Origin: Acinetobacter guerrae
Lineage (GTDB): Bacteria; Pseudomonadota; Gammaproteobacteria; Pseudomonadales; Moraxellaceae
NCBI RefSeq assembly: GCF_009372255.1
Contig: NZ_LXGN01000034.1
Span: 338,837-402,836, forward strand
Reading direction: 5' to 3'
DNA length: 64,000 nt
Below the pieces are notes generated by a model. It did no database searches. It was not told where the DNA came from and saw only the letters and a list, made by a program, of their open reading frames with translations. This document shows, in pieces, positions 7,586-17,928 of this stretch. Numbering within the stretch: position 1 is the stretch's first letter; each line of letters opens with the position of its first letter. Position numbers and translations under genes: made by a program.

Positions 7586-7613
7586 CCCCCAACTTAGTTG
7601 GGGGGGATTTTTT
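7586..7613. terminator. Bidirectional terminator between the island and pyrC'
   Basis: An 8-bp GC-rich stem (CCCCCAAC / GTTGGGGG) with a TTA loop is followed by a T run on the plus strand. It has a T-rich stretch on the minus side too. It lies directly at the pyrC' stop and forms the right boundary of the island. Confidence 0.7.
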
Positions 7614-8847
7614 AAATAAAAAAAGTTTGAATGACTTTTCCAGTTAAAGTCTGATTTAAAAGTGGTGTATTTTTACCACTAGACAAAATACTTTTCTTTT
7701 CTACTGTCCACTGTAAATCAGGATCAACTAATACCCAGCCTTTTTCAGCCTGCCAACGCTCTAACATATTCGCAACTTGAGCAGGTGCTATGGTGACTTT
7801 CTCTACCCACTCAAGTGGTTCAAACAATCCTTCTTTGACCAATTGAACACCCAAAGCTACATAAGTATCAAAAGCACTAATTCCCGGCAAAGTTTCTGCA
7901 AATGGCATCATTTTCGCCGAACTACTTAAAGGTTCATGATGCGTACAAATTGCATCAATGACACCTGATTTTACTGCTTGGCGTAGTTGTTGTTTATCTT
8001 GCTCAGAACGCAAAGGCGGACGTACATGAGCCAATGAATTAAAACCATCAATTAAGGATTCAGTTAAATGTAACTGATGCATCGCAACATCAGCAGTTAC
8101 AGGTAAGCCTTTGGTTTTAGCCGCTTCAATCAACTCAATTGATTTCCCAGAAGATAACAGTCCAAAGTGCGCGCGTACCCCAGTCGCTTCAATCATGATT
8201 AGGTATTTCGCAATCGCAATGGTTTCTGCAATCGCAGGAATCATCGGTAAACCTTGACGTGAAGCAATGAAGCCTTCATGCACACAGCCATCTTTGGCAA
8301 TTTGTGCTTCTTCTGGATAAAACACTACGGTTAAGCCTAAACCTGCAGCATATTCCAGTGTGCGAATAACTACATCATCATCTTCAAAAGATGCATTGGC
8401 ATTTGACACGGCGGTACAACCACCCTTTTTAAGTGCCGCCATATTAGCAGGTTGTTTGCCCATTAAACCTTGGGTCTGCGCGCCAATAATATGTAAATGA
8501 AACTGTCCATCCGTCCATGCTTTCTCAATTAAGCCATGAATCAAGGCACCATTGTCCTGCACAATCGGTTTAGAATCTGGTGGCGTAATCACATGTAAAA
8601 TACCATTTTCACGTGCAGCCTTGCCTTCAGACTTCAAAGTACCATGTTGTTGTTGTCCTGGCTCTCGTACACGTGCGCACAAATCTACCATCGTTGGCAT
8701 CAACCATTTACCTTGTGCATCGATACTTTCATCAATATGCTCAAGTGATTCAACACGTTTACCATTTTTTAAATAAACAGTTGTAATTAGGTCAATTTTC
8801 TCTACAGGATCAAGTAAACGGACATTTTCAAGTTTAATATTGCTCAT
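7612..8847 (-). CDS. pyrC': Non-catalytic dihydroorotase homologue PyrC' (ATCase partner)
   Basis: The 411-residue protein has the dihydroorotase/amidohydrolase fold, but the metal-binding HxH of true dihydroorotase is replaced: the strand reads DLCARVREPG where active enzymes have D-x-H-x-H-x-R-E-P-G. In Pseudomonas such PyrC' proteins are inactive but needed for assembly of the aspartate transcarbamoylase holoenzyme. It is coupled to pyrB 12 bp upstream and has a good GGGATC ribosome site. A genuine dihydroorotase must be encoded elsewhere. Role taken from the family; loss of ligands seen directly. Confidence 0.88.
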   Translation of the reverse strand: MSNIKLENVRLLDPVEKIDLITTVYLKNGKRVESLEHIDESIDAQGKWLMPTMVDLCARVREPGQQQHGTLKSEGKAARENGILHVITPPDSKPIVQDNGALIHGLIEKAWTDGQFHLHIIGAQTQGLMGKQPANMAALKKGGCTAVSNANASFEDDDVVIRTLEYAAGLGLTVVFYPEEAQIAKDGCVHEGFIASRQGLPMIPAIAETIAIAKYLIMIEATGVRAHFGLLSSGKSIELIEAAKTKGLPVTADVAMHQLHLTESLIDGFNSLAHVRPPLRSEQDKQQLRQAVKSGVIDAICTHHEPLSSSAKMMPFAETLPGISAFDTYVALGVQLVKEGLFEPLEWVEKVTIAPAQVANMLERWQAEKGWVLVDPDLQWTVEKKSILSSGKNTPLLNQTLTGKVIQTFFI

Positions 8848-8859
8848 GATGTTGATCCC

Positions 8860-9876
8860 TTATACCGCGACTGCTTCAATTAAACCCTGGTGCTGTAACT
8901 GCCCTTGCATTGTGAGTGCCAGAACCGCCATACGCACCGCAATACCATTGGTCACCTGATGCAAAATCACAGAGCGCGGGCCATCCGCAATGCTAGAATC
9001 GATCTCGACACCACGATTCATTGGGCCAGGATGCATCACAATACAATCAGGTTTAGCCAACGCCAAACGTTCCTGATTCAGTCCATACATACGATAAAAT
9101 TCTGCTTGAGAAGACAATGCAGGCGAATCAATTCGTTCATTTTGAATACGTAGTGCGATGATGACATCACAATCTTTAACGCCTTCATCCATTTTATTGA
9201 ACAAACGAACATGCTCACCATATTCAGTAAAACCAACAGGTAGCAATGTATTTGGGGCAATCACCCGTATATCTTTACAACCTAAAGTTTGTAAGGCAGC
9301 AACATCAGAACGTGCAACACGAGAATGTTTAATGTCACCAATAATTGCAACGCTGAGTTCTTCAAAAGGTTTATTGGTATCACGACGAATAGTCAGCATA
9401 TCCAACATTGCTTGCGTTGGATGAGCGTGACGTCCATCTCCTGCATTAATAATCGCTAGATTTGGACAGACATCTTTAGCAATAAAATGTGCCGCACCTG
9501 AAGAGGAATGACGTACCACAAAGATATCTGCCGCCATTGCTTCCAAGTTCCAGAGTGTATCTCGCAAGGTTTCCCCTTTAGAGGTACTTGAACGTGCAAT
9601 ATCAATATTTAACACATTGGCAGACAAACGTTTCGCTGCCGCCTCAAAAGTAGTACGAGTACGGGTAGAATTTTCAAAAAATAAATTCATCACGGTACGC
9701 CCTTCAAGTAATGGCGTCGTGATCAACTGATTTTGATCATTTATAAAAGATTGCGCGGTATCGAGAATTTTTGTAAGCGTTTCTTTGGAAAGACCTTCGA
9801 TGGTCAAAAAGTGTTTTAAATTGCCCTGCTGATTGAGCTGAATCTGACTCGGTGTATGCAATGCCGCCAAGTGCAT
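8860..9876 (-). CDS. pyrB: Aspartate carbamoyltransferase catalytic subunit
   Basis: It catalyses carbamoyl phosphate plus aspartate to carbamoylaspartate in cytosolic pyrimidine synthesis. The 338 residues include the carbamoyl-phosphate loop [12 protein letters not shown] (about 70-81), [10 protein letters not shown] and the aspartate-binding end HPGPMNRG. A roughly 20-residue N-terminal extension, typical of the Pseudomonas-type enzyme that assembles with PyrC', is present. A good AAGGAA site precedes the ATG. It forms an operon with pyrC' and no regulatory pyrI follows. Confidence 0.95.
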   Translation of the reverse strand: MHLAALHTPSQIQLNQQGNLKHFLTIEGLSKETLTKILDTAQSFINDQNQLITTPLLEGRTVMNLFFENSTRTRTTFEAAAKRLSANVLNIDIARSSTSKGETLRDTLWNLEAMAADIFVVRHSSSGAAHFIAKDVCPNLAIINAGDGRHAHPTQAMLDMLTIRRDTNKPFEELSVAIIGDIKHSRVARSDVAALQTLGCKDIRVIAPNTLLPVGFTEYGEHVRLFNKMDEGVKDCDVIIALRIQNERIDSPALSSQAEFYRMYGLNQERLALAKPDCIVMHPGPMNRGVEIDSSIADGPRSVILHQVTNGIAVRMAVLALTMQGQLQHQGLIEAVAV

Positions 9877-10019
9877 GAGAGATTCCTTAGACGTTAAGTT
9901 AAGGCATTATACAGATATTTTTCTCAATCGGGCAGTTGAAGTTTTAGGCAAATGAACAAGTTTTCCCCTTGAAAATACGCTAAAATAACCGATTGCTTTA
10001 GCTGCTCTTGGAAAATTGA

Positions 10020-12221
10020 ATGAATTCACCGCAACGTCTTTCTACATATTGGGTTACCTGTGCAGATGGACTGGAAACCTTATTGCAACAAGAATTACAA
10101 GGTTTAGGCATCGAGCAGACTGAACGCTTTGCAGGTCGTCTCATTTTTCAAGGATCTTTAGAACAAGCTTACCGAATTTGTATGTGGTCACGTCTAGCGT
10201 CACGCGTACTCAAGCCAATTCATACCTACGAGATCGAATTTAGTCATGATGCCCGTGATGTTGCAGAAGAACTGTACGAAGGGGCTTTAAATTTTGATTG
10301 GTCACTCATTTTTGCACCTCAAAGTACCTTTGCCATCCGTTTGCATGTCGAGCGTGAAATTAAAGTCAATACTCAGTTTGCGACACTTAGAACTAAAGAC
10401 GGTGTAGTCGATTCTTTTATGGAAGCCGTTGGTCGTCGTCCTAGCATTGATACCAAACAACCCGAAATTACCTTGTTTGTATTGGCAGGTAAAACCGAAC
10501 ACACCTTTTGCTTAGACTTATCAGGTGATTCCCTACACAAGCGCGGCTATCGTCACTATATGACCGAAGCACCGATTAAAGAAAATTTGGCAGCCGCAAT
10601 TTTACAAAAAGCCAAATTACAACAATTACAGCCCGATTTAATTCTCGACCCGATGTGTGGTTCAGGTACGTTTATTATTGAATCTTTGATGATTTTGACA
10701 GATCGTGCACCTGGTCTAGTTCGTCGTTTTGGCTTTAATGGTTGGCATGGGCATGACCGTGAACTCTGGCTTGAAATTAAAGCCGAGGCTGCACAGCGTC
10801 ATGAGGTCGCTTTAGAAAAAAGCCTACCCAAATTTTATGCATATGATGCAGATTGGGAAGCCGTAAAAGCGACTCGTCAAAATATTATTGCGGCAGGTTT
10901 TGAAAAATTACTAGATCAAATCCAAATTGAAGAACGCCCACTTGCAGACTGGCCATCTTTTGAAAACACCTATAACAAGGCTTTCGTGGTGACCAACCCA
11001 CCATACGGCGAACGTCTTGGCGATAAAGCTTCAAACCGTGCTTTTTATTTAGGTTTATCTGCCCTATTACAACAACATTTTCCGAATCAGCATGCTGCCG
11101 TGATTGCAGCACAGATTGAGCAAGCTGATGTATTGGCATTGAGCGATCCCGAAACCTTACGCTTAATGAATGGTAAATTGCCAATTTACATTCGTTTTGG
11201 GCGAGTAAAACCTGTCGCAAATCATCAGCCATTTTTGAGTAACTGGCATGCTGATCCTGTCGAAATTGAAGGCGCACAAGATTTTGCCAATCGCTTACAA
11301 AAGAATATGTCTGCCTTAAAAAAATGGGCTACAAAAGAACAAGTGTTCTGTTTACGCCTTTATGATGCCGATTTGCCTGATTTTAATGTCGCAGTAGATT
11401 TATACGGTGATCGACTGCATGTTCAGGAATACGCACCACCGAAAACCATTGATCCTGAAAAAGCCAAGAAACGGTTTAATTTAGCATTGGCTGCCGTTCG
11501 TGCAGTAACAGGGTTATCTCGCGAAGCGATATTTATTAAAACTCGTGCGCGTCAAGAAGGTAAAAACCAATATACCAAACAAAGCACTGCGTCTAAGCGT
11601 TTTATTGTTCAGGAAGGTCAAGCCAAGATTTTAGTCAACTTAACAGATTATCTGGATACAGGTCTGTTTCTAGATCATAGACAAATGCGTTTGCGCATTG
11701 CTAAAGAAGCACGTGGTAAGCACTTCTTAAATCTGTTTAGTTATACTTCGACTGCAAGCCTGCATGCCGCATTGGGTGGCGCAGCCAGCACGACGAGCGT
11801 AGATTTATCCAATACTTATTTGAATTGGTCAAAAGAAAATTTTGTTTTAAATGGTCTCACAGTTGACCATGCCGATGAACAACATATGTTCTTTGCCAGT
11901 GACTGTTTTGAATGGCTCAAAGAAGGTCATGAACAATATGACTTGATCTTTATTGACCCACCAACATTTTCAAACTCTAAAAAGTTTTATGGCACTTTTG
12001 ATATTCAGCGTGATCATGTGTCATTACTCAAACGAGCAATGAATCGTTTAAGTTCTGAAGGGACACTATATTTTTCCAATAACTATCGTGGTTTTGAACT
12101 TGATGAAGAAATCGAAGCCCTGTTTGATGCTGAAGAAATCACCCATGATACGATCGGCCCTGATTTTAAACGAAATCAAAAAATTCATCGTGCGTGGAAA
12201 ATTCAACATCTACCGAACTAA
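10020..12221 (+). CDS. rlmL: Bifunctional 23S rRNA methyltransferase RlmKL
   Basis: The 733-residue fusion has an N-terminal THUMP domain (about 45-160), a RlmL domain with DPMCGSGTF (about 215) and NPPYGERLG (about 327) that makes m2G2445, and a C-terminal RlmK domain with FLDHR (about 552), LNLFSYT (about 573) and DPPTFSNSK (about 649) that makes m7G2069 in 23S rRNA. Length and domain order match the gammaproteobacterial fused enzyme. It is transcribed divergently from pyrB. Confidence 0.93.
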   Translation: MNSPQRLSTYWVTCADGLETLLQQELQGLGIEQTERFAGRLIFQGSLEQAYRICMWSRLASRVLKPIHTYEIEFSHDARDVAEELYEGALNFDWSLIFAPQSTFAIRLHVEREIKVNTQFATLRTKDGVVDSFMEAVGRRPSIDTKQPEITLFVLAGKTEHTFCLDLSGDSLHKRGYRHYMTEAPIKENLAAAILQKAKLQQLQPDLILDPMCGSGTFIIESLMILTDRAPGLVRRFGFNGWHGHDRELWLEIKAEAAQRHEVALEKSLPKFYAYDADWEAVKATRQNIIAAGFEKLLDQIQIEERPLADWPSFENTYNKAFVVTNPPYGERLGDKASNRAFYLGLSALLQQHFPNQHAAVIAAQIEQADVLALSDPETLRLMNGKLPIYIRFGRVKPVANHQPFLSNWHADPVEIEGAQDFANRLQKNMSALKKWATKEQVFCLRLYDADLPDFNVAVDLYGDRLHVQEYAPPKTIDPEKAKKRFNLALAAVRAVTGLSREAIFIKTRARQEGKNQYTKQSTASKRFIVQEGQAKILVNLTDYLDTGLFLDHRQMRLRIAKEARGKHFLNLFSYTSTASLHAALGGAASTTSVDLSNTYLNWSKENFVLNGLTVDHADEQHMFFASDCFEWLKEGHEQYDLIFIDPPTFSNSKKFYGTFDIQRDHVSLLKRAMNRLSSEGTLYFSNNYRGFELDEEIEALFDAEEITHDTIGPDFKRNQKIHRAWKIQHLPN

Positions 12222-12280
12222 ACGTATGTTTTGAGAAAATGTAATCCATTTAATAAAGCCTTTTGAGATTTCAATGGGCT

Positions 12281-12727
12281 TTATTTATTGATGGTAATCG
12301 TGACATCGCCTTTGGCATTACCAAGCTGTGGCCCACTAAAATTAAGCTTATCCATACGGACTTTTTCTTCGTAAGGCGGCAGTTCTGGAATTTGTTGCTG
12401 TAGATAGGTACTTGCACGTGTTGGTTCAGTAATCTTTTTTTGTTCTTCATACTCAGAAAGAACACTCGCATCAAGATTATCCTGAGTCAATTGTTTGGTA
12501 TGTTTTTTGGCAATATTCTGGTTTAGATTTTTTTGCTCAGATACTGGTTTTTTTGCGTCTTGTTCAACTGCCTTTACTACAGGTGGTGTTACACGTTCGA
12601 GTGAATCGCTTTCATTTCTTAAGACATTTTCATTTAAAGGTGTCGCAGAAATTGTATAGCCTGAGCACCCCAAACTTCCTAGCAAAACAATCATTGTATA
12701 GAGTGCAGATCCTTGACGTTCCATCAC
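12281..12727 (-). CDS. Small putative lipoprotein of unknown function
   Basis: The 148-residue protein has an N-terminal hydrophobic segment ending in LGSLGC, a plausible lipobox at about residue 21. A polar, low-complexity, Lys/Gln-rich body follows (about 45-110), with a short C-terminal motif (DVTITINK). No known domain is recognised. It is convergent with rlmKL and separated from clpB by a terminator. Composition matches flanking chromosomal genes. Likely a periplasmic, membrane-anchored protein. Confidence 0.6.
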   Translation of the reverse strand: MMERQGSALYTMIVLLGSLGCSGYTISATPLNENVLRNESDSLERVTPPVVKAVEQDAKKPVSEQKNLNQNIAKKHTKQLTQDNLDASVLSEYEEQKKITEPTRASTYLQQQIPELPPYEEKVRMDKLNFSGPQLGNAKGDVTITINK

Positions 12728-12855
12728 GTGATTCTTCCTTTATTTACTCAGTTCTTCTTATTTAATTTTACGCTAACAAGATTTGATTTAATCTGCAATG
12801 CTTAGAAAGAACTTCCCGATAATCTGTCGGTTATATCCATCTATCAAGATGTAAA

Positions 12856-12884
12856 AAAGAGGATGTATTAACCACATCCTCTTT
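12856..12884 (-). terminator. clpB terminator
   Basis: An 11-bp perfect stem (AAAGAGGATGT / ACATCCTCTTT) with a 7-nt loop is followed on the minus strand by a run of T residues, 26 bp after the clpB stop. Confidence 0.85.
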
Positions 12885-12909
12885 ATAAAGCTTCACACTC
12901 AGTCAGAAA

Positions 12910-15489
12910 TTAACTCAGTTTTAATTTATCAAACACGAGATGACCATGATCACCTTTGATAATGATATTATCTCCCGCCTGAAATTCTGCTCCCAAAATT
13001 TTCTGTGCAAGTGGATTTTCAACTTGTTGCTGAATCGCACGTTTCAATGGACGCGCACCATAAACAGGATCAAAACCTGCATCAATCAGGATATCAAAAG
13101 CAGTATCATCCACGGTCAATCCAATTTCACGATCTGCCAAACGTGAGCGCAAACGATCAAGTTGAATATCGGCAATACCACGGATTTGTGATTTTTTCAG
13201 AGAGTGGAATACCACCAACTCATCAATACGGTTGATAAACTCTGGACGGAAATGCTGGCTCACAGCCGACATCACTACAGCCCGCACTTCATCATCAGTT
13301 GCACCTTCCCCTAGCTCACGAACATCTTGCGAACCTAGGTTTGATGTCATGACAATCACAGTATTCTTAAAGTCAATCACACGACCTTGTGAATCAGTTA
13401 AACGCCCATCATCCAGAACTTGCAATAAAATATTAAACACATCTGGATGCGCTTTTTCGACTTCATCGAACAATACCACGCTATAAGGTTTACGACGTAC
13501 TGCCTCAGTGAGTACACCACCCTCTTCGTAGCCAACATAGCCTGGAGGCGCACCAACCAAACGACTCACCGAATGTTTCTCCATAAATTCGCTCATATCG
13601 ATACGAATCATGGCATCGTCACTATCAAACAGGAAATTTGCCAATGCTTTGGTCAACTCTGTTTTACCCACACCTGTTGGCCCAAGGAATAGGAATGAAC
13701 CACTTGGTCGATTTGGATCAGACAATCCAGCACGAGAACGACGAACCGCATTTGAAACAGCCACAACAGCTTCATCCTGCCCGACGACACGGTTATGTAA
13801 AAACTCTTCCATATGTAGAAGCTTTTCACGTTCGCCTTGCAGCATTTTCGCCACAGGAATACCGGTTGCTGCGCTGACCACCTCAGCAATTTCATTTTCC
13901 GTTACTTTGGTACGAATGAGTTTTGGCTCTTCGTTTTCTTCAGCAACTTCAGCTTGTTCCAGACGTTTTTGCAACTCAGGAATGACGCCATATTGTAAAC
14001 GTGCAGCTTCTGCCAAATCGCCTTCACGCTGTGCCTTATCAAAAGCAATACGCGCATGGTCAAGCTCAATTTGGGCTTTCTTGTCACCTTCGACCAGTGT
14101 TTTTTCCGCTTTCCAGATCTCTTCCATATCATTGTATTCTTTCTCAATGATTGAAATCTGTTCTTCAAGATGATTAATTTCCGCTTTACTGCCAGCATCT
14201 TCATCACGTTTTACCGCTTCAAGCTGCATTTTTAACTGGATAATACGACGTTCCAAACGATCTAAAGCTTCTGGTTTAGAGTCGATCTCCATTTTAATAC
14301 GCGATGCTGCTTCATCAATCAAATCGATGGCTTTGTCAGGTAGCTGACGATCTGTGATATAACGATGTGACATTTTTGCCGCTGCAATAATTGCGGAGTC
14401 AAGAATTTGTACACCATGATGTGCGGCATATTTCTCTTTTAAACCGCGCAAAATCGCAATGGTATCTTCAACACTTGGTTCATCGACCAATACTTTTTGG
14501 AAACGGCGTTCAAGAGCAGCATCTTTTTCGATGTATTGGCGATACTCATCTAATGTCGTTGCACCGACACAACGCAGTTCTCCCCGTGCCAATGCAGGTT
14601 TCAGCATATTACCTGCATCCATCGCACCATCGGTTTTACCTGCACCAACCAAAGTATGTAATTCGTCAATAAATAAAATCACATTCCCATCTTGTTTGGC
14701 CAGATCATTAAGTACCGCTTTTAAACGCTCCTCAAATTCACCACGATATTTTGCCCCTGCAAGCAATGAACCTAAATCTAGCGATAAAACACGTTTATTT
14801 TTTAGGCTTTCTGGAACTTCACCATTGACAATACGTTGAGCCAAGCCCTCAACAATCGCGGTTTTACCCACACCCGGCTCACCAATCAACACAGGGTTAT
14901 TTTTGGTACGACGTGACAAGACTTGAATGGTCCGACGAATTTCATCATCACGTCCAATCACAGGGTCAAGTTTACCTGCCAAAGCACGTTCGGTTAAATC
15001 AATCGTATATTTATTTAATGAGTCACGTTGATCTTCGTGATTATTACTCATGACTTTATCGTTGCCTCGAATAGATTCAATAACTTTACGTAAAGCGTCT
15101 GTCGTTACACCTACGCTGTTTAATAAGCTTTTGGTACTGCCTGTTTCAGTGAGTGCCAGAAGTACCCAGTCAGTCGATAAGAACTCATCACCTGCCTTTT
15201 GTGCATGTCGATCTGCCAGATTCAAAACCTTAACTGCTTCAGGATTTAAATTCACATCACCCGTCGGATTGGCAATTGTTGGTGCATCTTTAAGGGCTTG
15301 TTCGAGCTTTTGTTTTAACTCTGGTAGCCGCGCACCCGATTGCTGCAACAGGCTTAAATTTGATGGTTCTTCCAGTAAAACAGTAAGAATATGAACACCA
15401 TCAATAGCTGTATGGTCTTTGCCAGTAGCCAAAGATTGTGCATCTGATAAAGCTTGTTGCAATCGATTGGTAAATTTCTCAAAACGCAT
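12910..15489 (-). CDS. clpB: ATP-dependent disaggregase ClpB
   Basis: This cytosolic AAA+ hexamer rescues aggregated proteins together with DnaK. The 859 residues show the Clp N-domain (1-145), first AAA module with [13 protein letters not shown] (about 204), the coiled-coil middle domain (about 410-525), and a second AAA module with [10 protein letters not shown] (about 606). A Met at residue 147 (VMSNNHED) could serve the internal start that makes the short ClpB form in E. coli. The length is typical. A heat-shock-type promoter precedes it and a strong terminator follows, so it is monocistronic. Confidence 0.97.
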   Translation of the reverse strand: MRFEKFTNRLQQALSDAQSLATGKDHTAIDGVHILTVLLEEPSNLSLLQQSGARLPELKQKLEQALKDAPTIANPTGDVNLNPEAVKVLNLADRHAQKAGDEFLSTDWVLLALTETGSTKSLLNSVGVTTDALRKVIESIRGNDKVMSNNHEDQRDSLNKYTIDLTERALAGKLDPVIGRDDEIRRTIQVLSRRTKNNPVLIGEPGVGKTAIVEGLAQRIVNGEVPESLKNKRVLSLDLGSLLAGAKYRGEFEERLKAVLNDLAKQDGNVILFIDELHTLVGAGKTDGAMDAGNMLKPALARGELRCVGATTLDEYRQYIEKDAALERRFQKVLVDEPSVEDTIAILRGLKEKYAAHHGVQILDSAIIAAAKMSHRYITDRQLPDKAIDLIDEAASRIKMEIDSKPEALDRLERRIIQLKMQLEAVKRDEDAGSKAEINHLEEQISIIEKEYNDMEEIWKAEKTLVEGDKKAQIELDHARIAFDKAQREGDLAEAARLQYGVIPELQKRLEQAEVAEENEEPKLIRTKVTENEIAEVVSAATGIPVAKMLQGEREKLLHMEEFLHNRVVGQDEAVVAVSNAVRRSRAGLSDPNRPSGSFLFLGPTGVGKTELTKALANFLFDSDDAMIRIDMSEFMEKHSVSRLVGAPPGYVGYEEGGVLTEAVRRKPYSVVLFDEVEKAHPDVFNILLQVLDDGRLTDSQGRVIDFKNTVIVMTSNLGSQDVRELGEGATDDEVRAVVMSAVSQHFRPEFINRIDELVVFHSLKKSQIRGIADIQLDRLRSRLADREIGLTVDDTAFDILIDAGFDPVYGARPLKRAIQQQVENPLAQKILGAEFQAGDNIIIKGDHGHLVFDKLKLS

Positions 15490-15527
15490 TATTGTTATTC
15501 CTCATCATCAATTTGTTACTTGCTTTA

Positions 15528-15556
15528 TACATGGGAACGCTTTTATGGATTTCAAT
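15528..15556 (-). promoter_or_regulatory. Sigma-32-type heat-shock promoter of clpB
   Basis: On the minus strand ATTGAAA (15556-15550) and CCCATGTA (15535-15528) are separated by 14 nt. This closely matches the sigma-32 pattern CTTGAAA-N11-16-CCCCATNT. It lies about 40 bp upstream of the clpB start, as expected. Confidence 0.65.
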
Positions 15557-15783
15557 CATTTTTTATAAATTTTCATTATATTTTTCATAAGCTTATGTTA
15601 AAATACAAGCATAATGGATCTCCATTGTAATATGGGTTCATTTCCAAACATTTTCAAGTGATCTATAGTCAGTTTTTGTTAATCGAGTGTCAAAGCAAAA
15701 TATCTCGAATACACACATAAAACAGCAGATTATTCAAAAACAATCTGTTAAAAATATTTCATAACTATTTATTGTTGATCTCT

Positions 15784-16590
15784 ATGTTAAAAAAATACGT
15801 TTATTCTGTGATGGGCTTTATGTTGATCTCATTACAATCTATTCATGCTGAATTACCACAGGATTCTCGCCGTCCCGGTGGGATTGCGGTTATTCCACTG
15901 GGCCAAGAGATTAAAAATGTTCGCTTTAATCAGCAAAATATTCTGATTAGCAATGAAAATACCCAACGTTATGCCATTCTAGGGATTCCATTAAATACGC
16001 CAATTGGTACTTTAAAACTAGAGACTAATACTCAACCAATTCAGATCGAAATAAAACCTTATGCATATGCAGAACAACGTATTAACGTCAAAAATCAAGA
16101 TTATGTGAATCCTTCAGATGCTCAATTGACACGCTATGCCAATGAAGCCAAAGTGCAAAATGATGTTTATAGTTCATTTACACCAAGTACATGGCAAGCA
16201 CTGCCTCACTTTATTCGCCCAACCTTAGGCCAATTCAGTAATTCTTTTGGGCGCAAACGTTTTTTTAATGGTGAAGAACGAGCACCACATTCAGGGTTGG
16301 ATATTCCTGCACCCATAGGACAAAAAGTTGTTGCTCCTGCCGACGGCATTGTGGTGCAAACAGGCGATTACTTCTTCAATGGAAAAACTGTGCTGATTGA
16401 TCATGGACAAGGGTTAATCAGTATGTTTTGTCATTTAAGTAAAATTGAGGTCAAGCAAGGTCAGCACATTCGTCAAGGAGAGGTTTTAGGATTAGTCGGA
16501 AAAACGGGGCGTGTCACGGGGCCACATCTACATTGGGGAATGAGCTTAAATAATGCACGGGTAGATCCGCAATTGTTTTTAAAGCCTTAA
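15784..16590 (+). CDS. Secreted M23 (LytM-type) metallopeptidase
   Basis: The ATG at 15784 is chosen over a TTG at 15772 because it gives a clean Sec signal (Met-Leu-Lys-Lys, hydrophobic, ending SIHA-E at about residue 22). The 268-residue periplasmic protein has an N-terminal beta domain (about 25-130) and a C-terminal M23 domain with zinc-ligand motifs HSGLD and HLHWG intact, plus FCHL. Such enzymes cut peptidoglycan cross-links or regulate amidases. All ligands being present argues for an active endopeptidase. It is transcribed divergently from clpB. Confidence 0.88.
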   Translation: MLKKYVYSVMGFMLISLQSIHAELPQDSRRPGGIAVIPLGQEIKNVRFNQQNILISNENTQRYAILGIPLNTPIGTLKLETNTQPIQIEIKPYAYAEQRINVKNQDYVNPSDAQLTRYANEAKVQNDVYSSFTPSTWQALPHFIRPTLGQFSNSFGRKRFFNGEERAPHSGLDIPAPIGQKVVAPADGIVVQTGDYFFNGKTVLIDHGQGLISMFCHLSKIEVKQGQHIRQGEVLGLVGKTGRVTGPHLHWGMSLNNARVDPQLFLKP

Positions 16591-16639
16591 TTTTATTGTT
16601 CATTTTTTTGATTAGTTTTCTCGTCACGTTCAATGATGA

Positions 16640-16678
16640 TGCAACTCACTTAAACAAATGGCGTATAAGTGAATTGCA
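16640..16678. other. 13-bp imperfect hairpin between convergent genes
   Basis: TGCAACTCACTTA and TAAGTGAATTGCA pair at 12 of 13 positions plus one G-T pair, with a 13-nt loop. It lies between the M23 gene and the porin gene, which converge. There is no clear T run on either side, so it is at best a weak terminator. Confidence 0.45.
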
Positions 16679-16737
16679 TACATCAATAAAATCAAAGAAA
16701 AGATATAAATTGACTGATTTGTATTAAGCGTTGATGA

Positions 16738-17898
16738 TTACCATTCATAACGCAATCTAAATAAATGCATATCTGGTGTAGCATAACTATCCTGAGTATA
16801 TAAGCGTTCATAATCAAAACCAAATCCATGCTCAAAACGAACTGCAACACCCACTCCATGATCACGTCGTGAAAAATCATAGCCACTACTATATTTTAAA
16901 TAATTGCCCATGACATAAGGCTGTACAAATTTAATGCCATGATCAGCAATCTTAAATTGATAGCCTGCATAATATTCAAAGCCATAGGCTTCGGTGTTTA
17001 AAAAGTTTTTCAATGATGCTGATGGCATTTGACTCAACGCATCATAGTTTGGCAAGAGATTTTTATACCAGCCACCTCCAATACCAAACACCCATTGACC
17101 ATTAAAATAAAATAAGGAGGTTGCAATTAAATTTTGATCAAATTTTTGTTGTTCACCTACTGCCGAAAGGCTGGCTGCATTATGCTTCCATGAAACTGCC
17201 CAACTGGTATTTTTATTCAGATGAATCTCAATCGCGGCTTCCTGACCTGATTGACGCTGGTACTGCAGACCCTGTATCTGCGTATCATCTTTAAACAAAT
17301 AAGCCGCATAATAATCAATCAAACCTGTTTTTTTCTCGTATCTCAGTGTTTTACTCGCAGCTTGTGTGCCATCATAATAAGCCACTGGGCTCCAAGTTTG
17401 TGCTTGACCCAAGGTGTCATAGTCCCAAAGATCGGTTTTGATGCCGACCACATCATAATACAGGCTATAAATTTTTCCGTACTTTAAGGTACCGTAGCTT
17501 TGGCTTGAAATGCCCATATAGGCTTGTTCAGTTGTAATATTTTTATCAGATTGCGCATAATGACCTTCCCAATCCAGTATTTTGGGTGGATTAATATAAT
17601 TTTGATAACCCGCTAATAAACTATATTCATCGTTAAATTTATAATAGGCATTAGCATATATGCGACTGGTTGCACTATAGCCGTTACGTCGATATTTTTG
17701 GCTTTCATTTGACTCATTATATTGATCAAAATTAAGTGCTTGTAAGCGTAGGCTGCCCGAGGTGGTCAATTTAAACTGATCATGATCGGTAAAAATGGAA
17801 CTTTGATCAATAAGACTTACCTCGGCAAACGCCGTTGTTGAAATAACAAAACTTGACGCAATAAGTAACCGATGGTATTTAAGATTAAACTTAACCAT
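16738..17898 (-). CDS. Outer-membrane porin of the kynurenine gene cluster
   Basis: The 386-residue protein has a Sec signal (cleavage after TTAFA, about residue 25), alternating beta strands throughout, and a C-terminal aromatic residue (RLRYEW), as outer-membrane barrels require for BAM recognition. It resembles the Gram-negative general porin family. It starts 30 bp after the formamidase gene with an AGGAT site and is the last gene of the cluster. A role in admitting tryptophan or kynurenine-type compounds is inferred from context. Confidence 0.75.
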   Translation of the reverse strand: MVKFNLKYHRLLIASSFVISTTAFAEVSLIDQSSIFTDHDQFKLTTSGSLRLQALNFDQYNESNESQKYRRNGYSATSRIYANAYYKFNDEYSLLAGYQNYINPPKILDWEGHYAQSDKNITTEQAYMGISSQSYGTLKYGKIYSLYYDVVGIKTDLWDYDTLGQAQTWSPVAYYDGTQAASKTLRYEKKTGLIDYYAAYLFKDDTQIQGLQYQRQSGQEAAIEIHLNKNTSWAVSWKHNAASLSAVGEQQKFDQNLIATSLFYFNGQWVFGIGGGWYKNLLPNYDALSQMPSASLKNFLNTEAYGFEYYAGYQFKIADHGIKFVQPYVMGNYLKYSSGYDFSRRDHGVGVAVRFEHGFGFDYERLYTQDSYATPDMHLFRLRYEW

Positions 17899-17928
17899 TT
17901 GTAAAATTATCCTGTATATTGCTGCGCT

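Noticed and set aside
13610..14173. 187-codon open frame on the plus strand
   Set aside because: It lies wholly antisense to clpB; its Ser/Arg-rich composition is what the opposite strand of a conserved gene gives.
16640..16678. Strong inverted repeat as a possible mobile-element end
   Set aside because: No transposase, no target duplication and convergent genes on both sides; a weak terminator or RNA hairpin is simpler.
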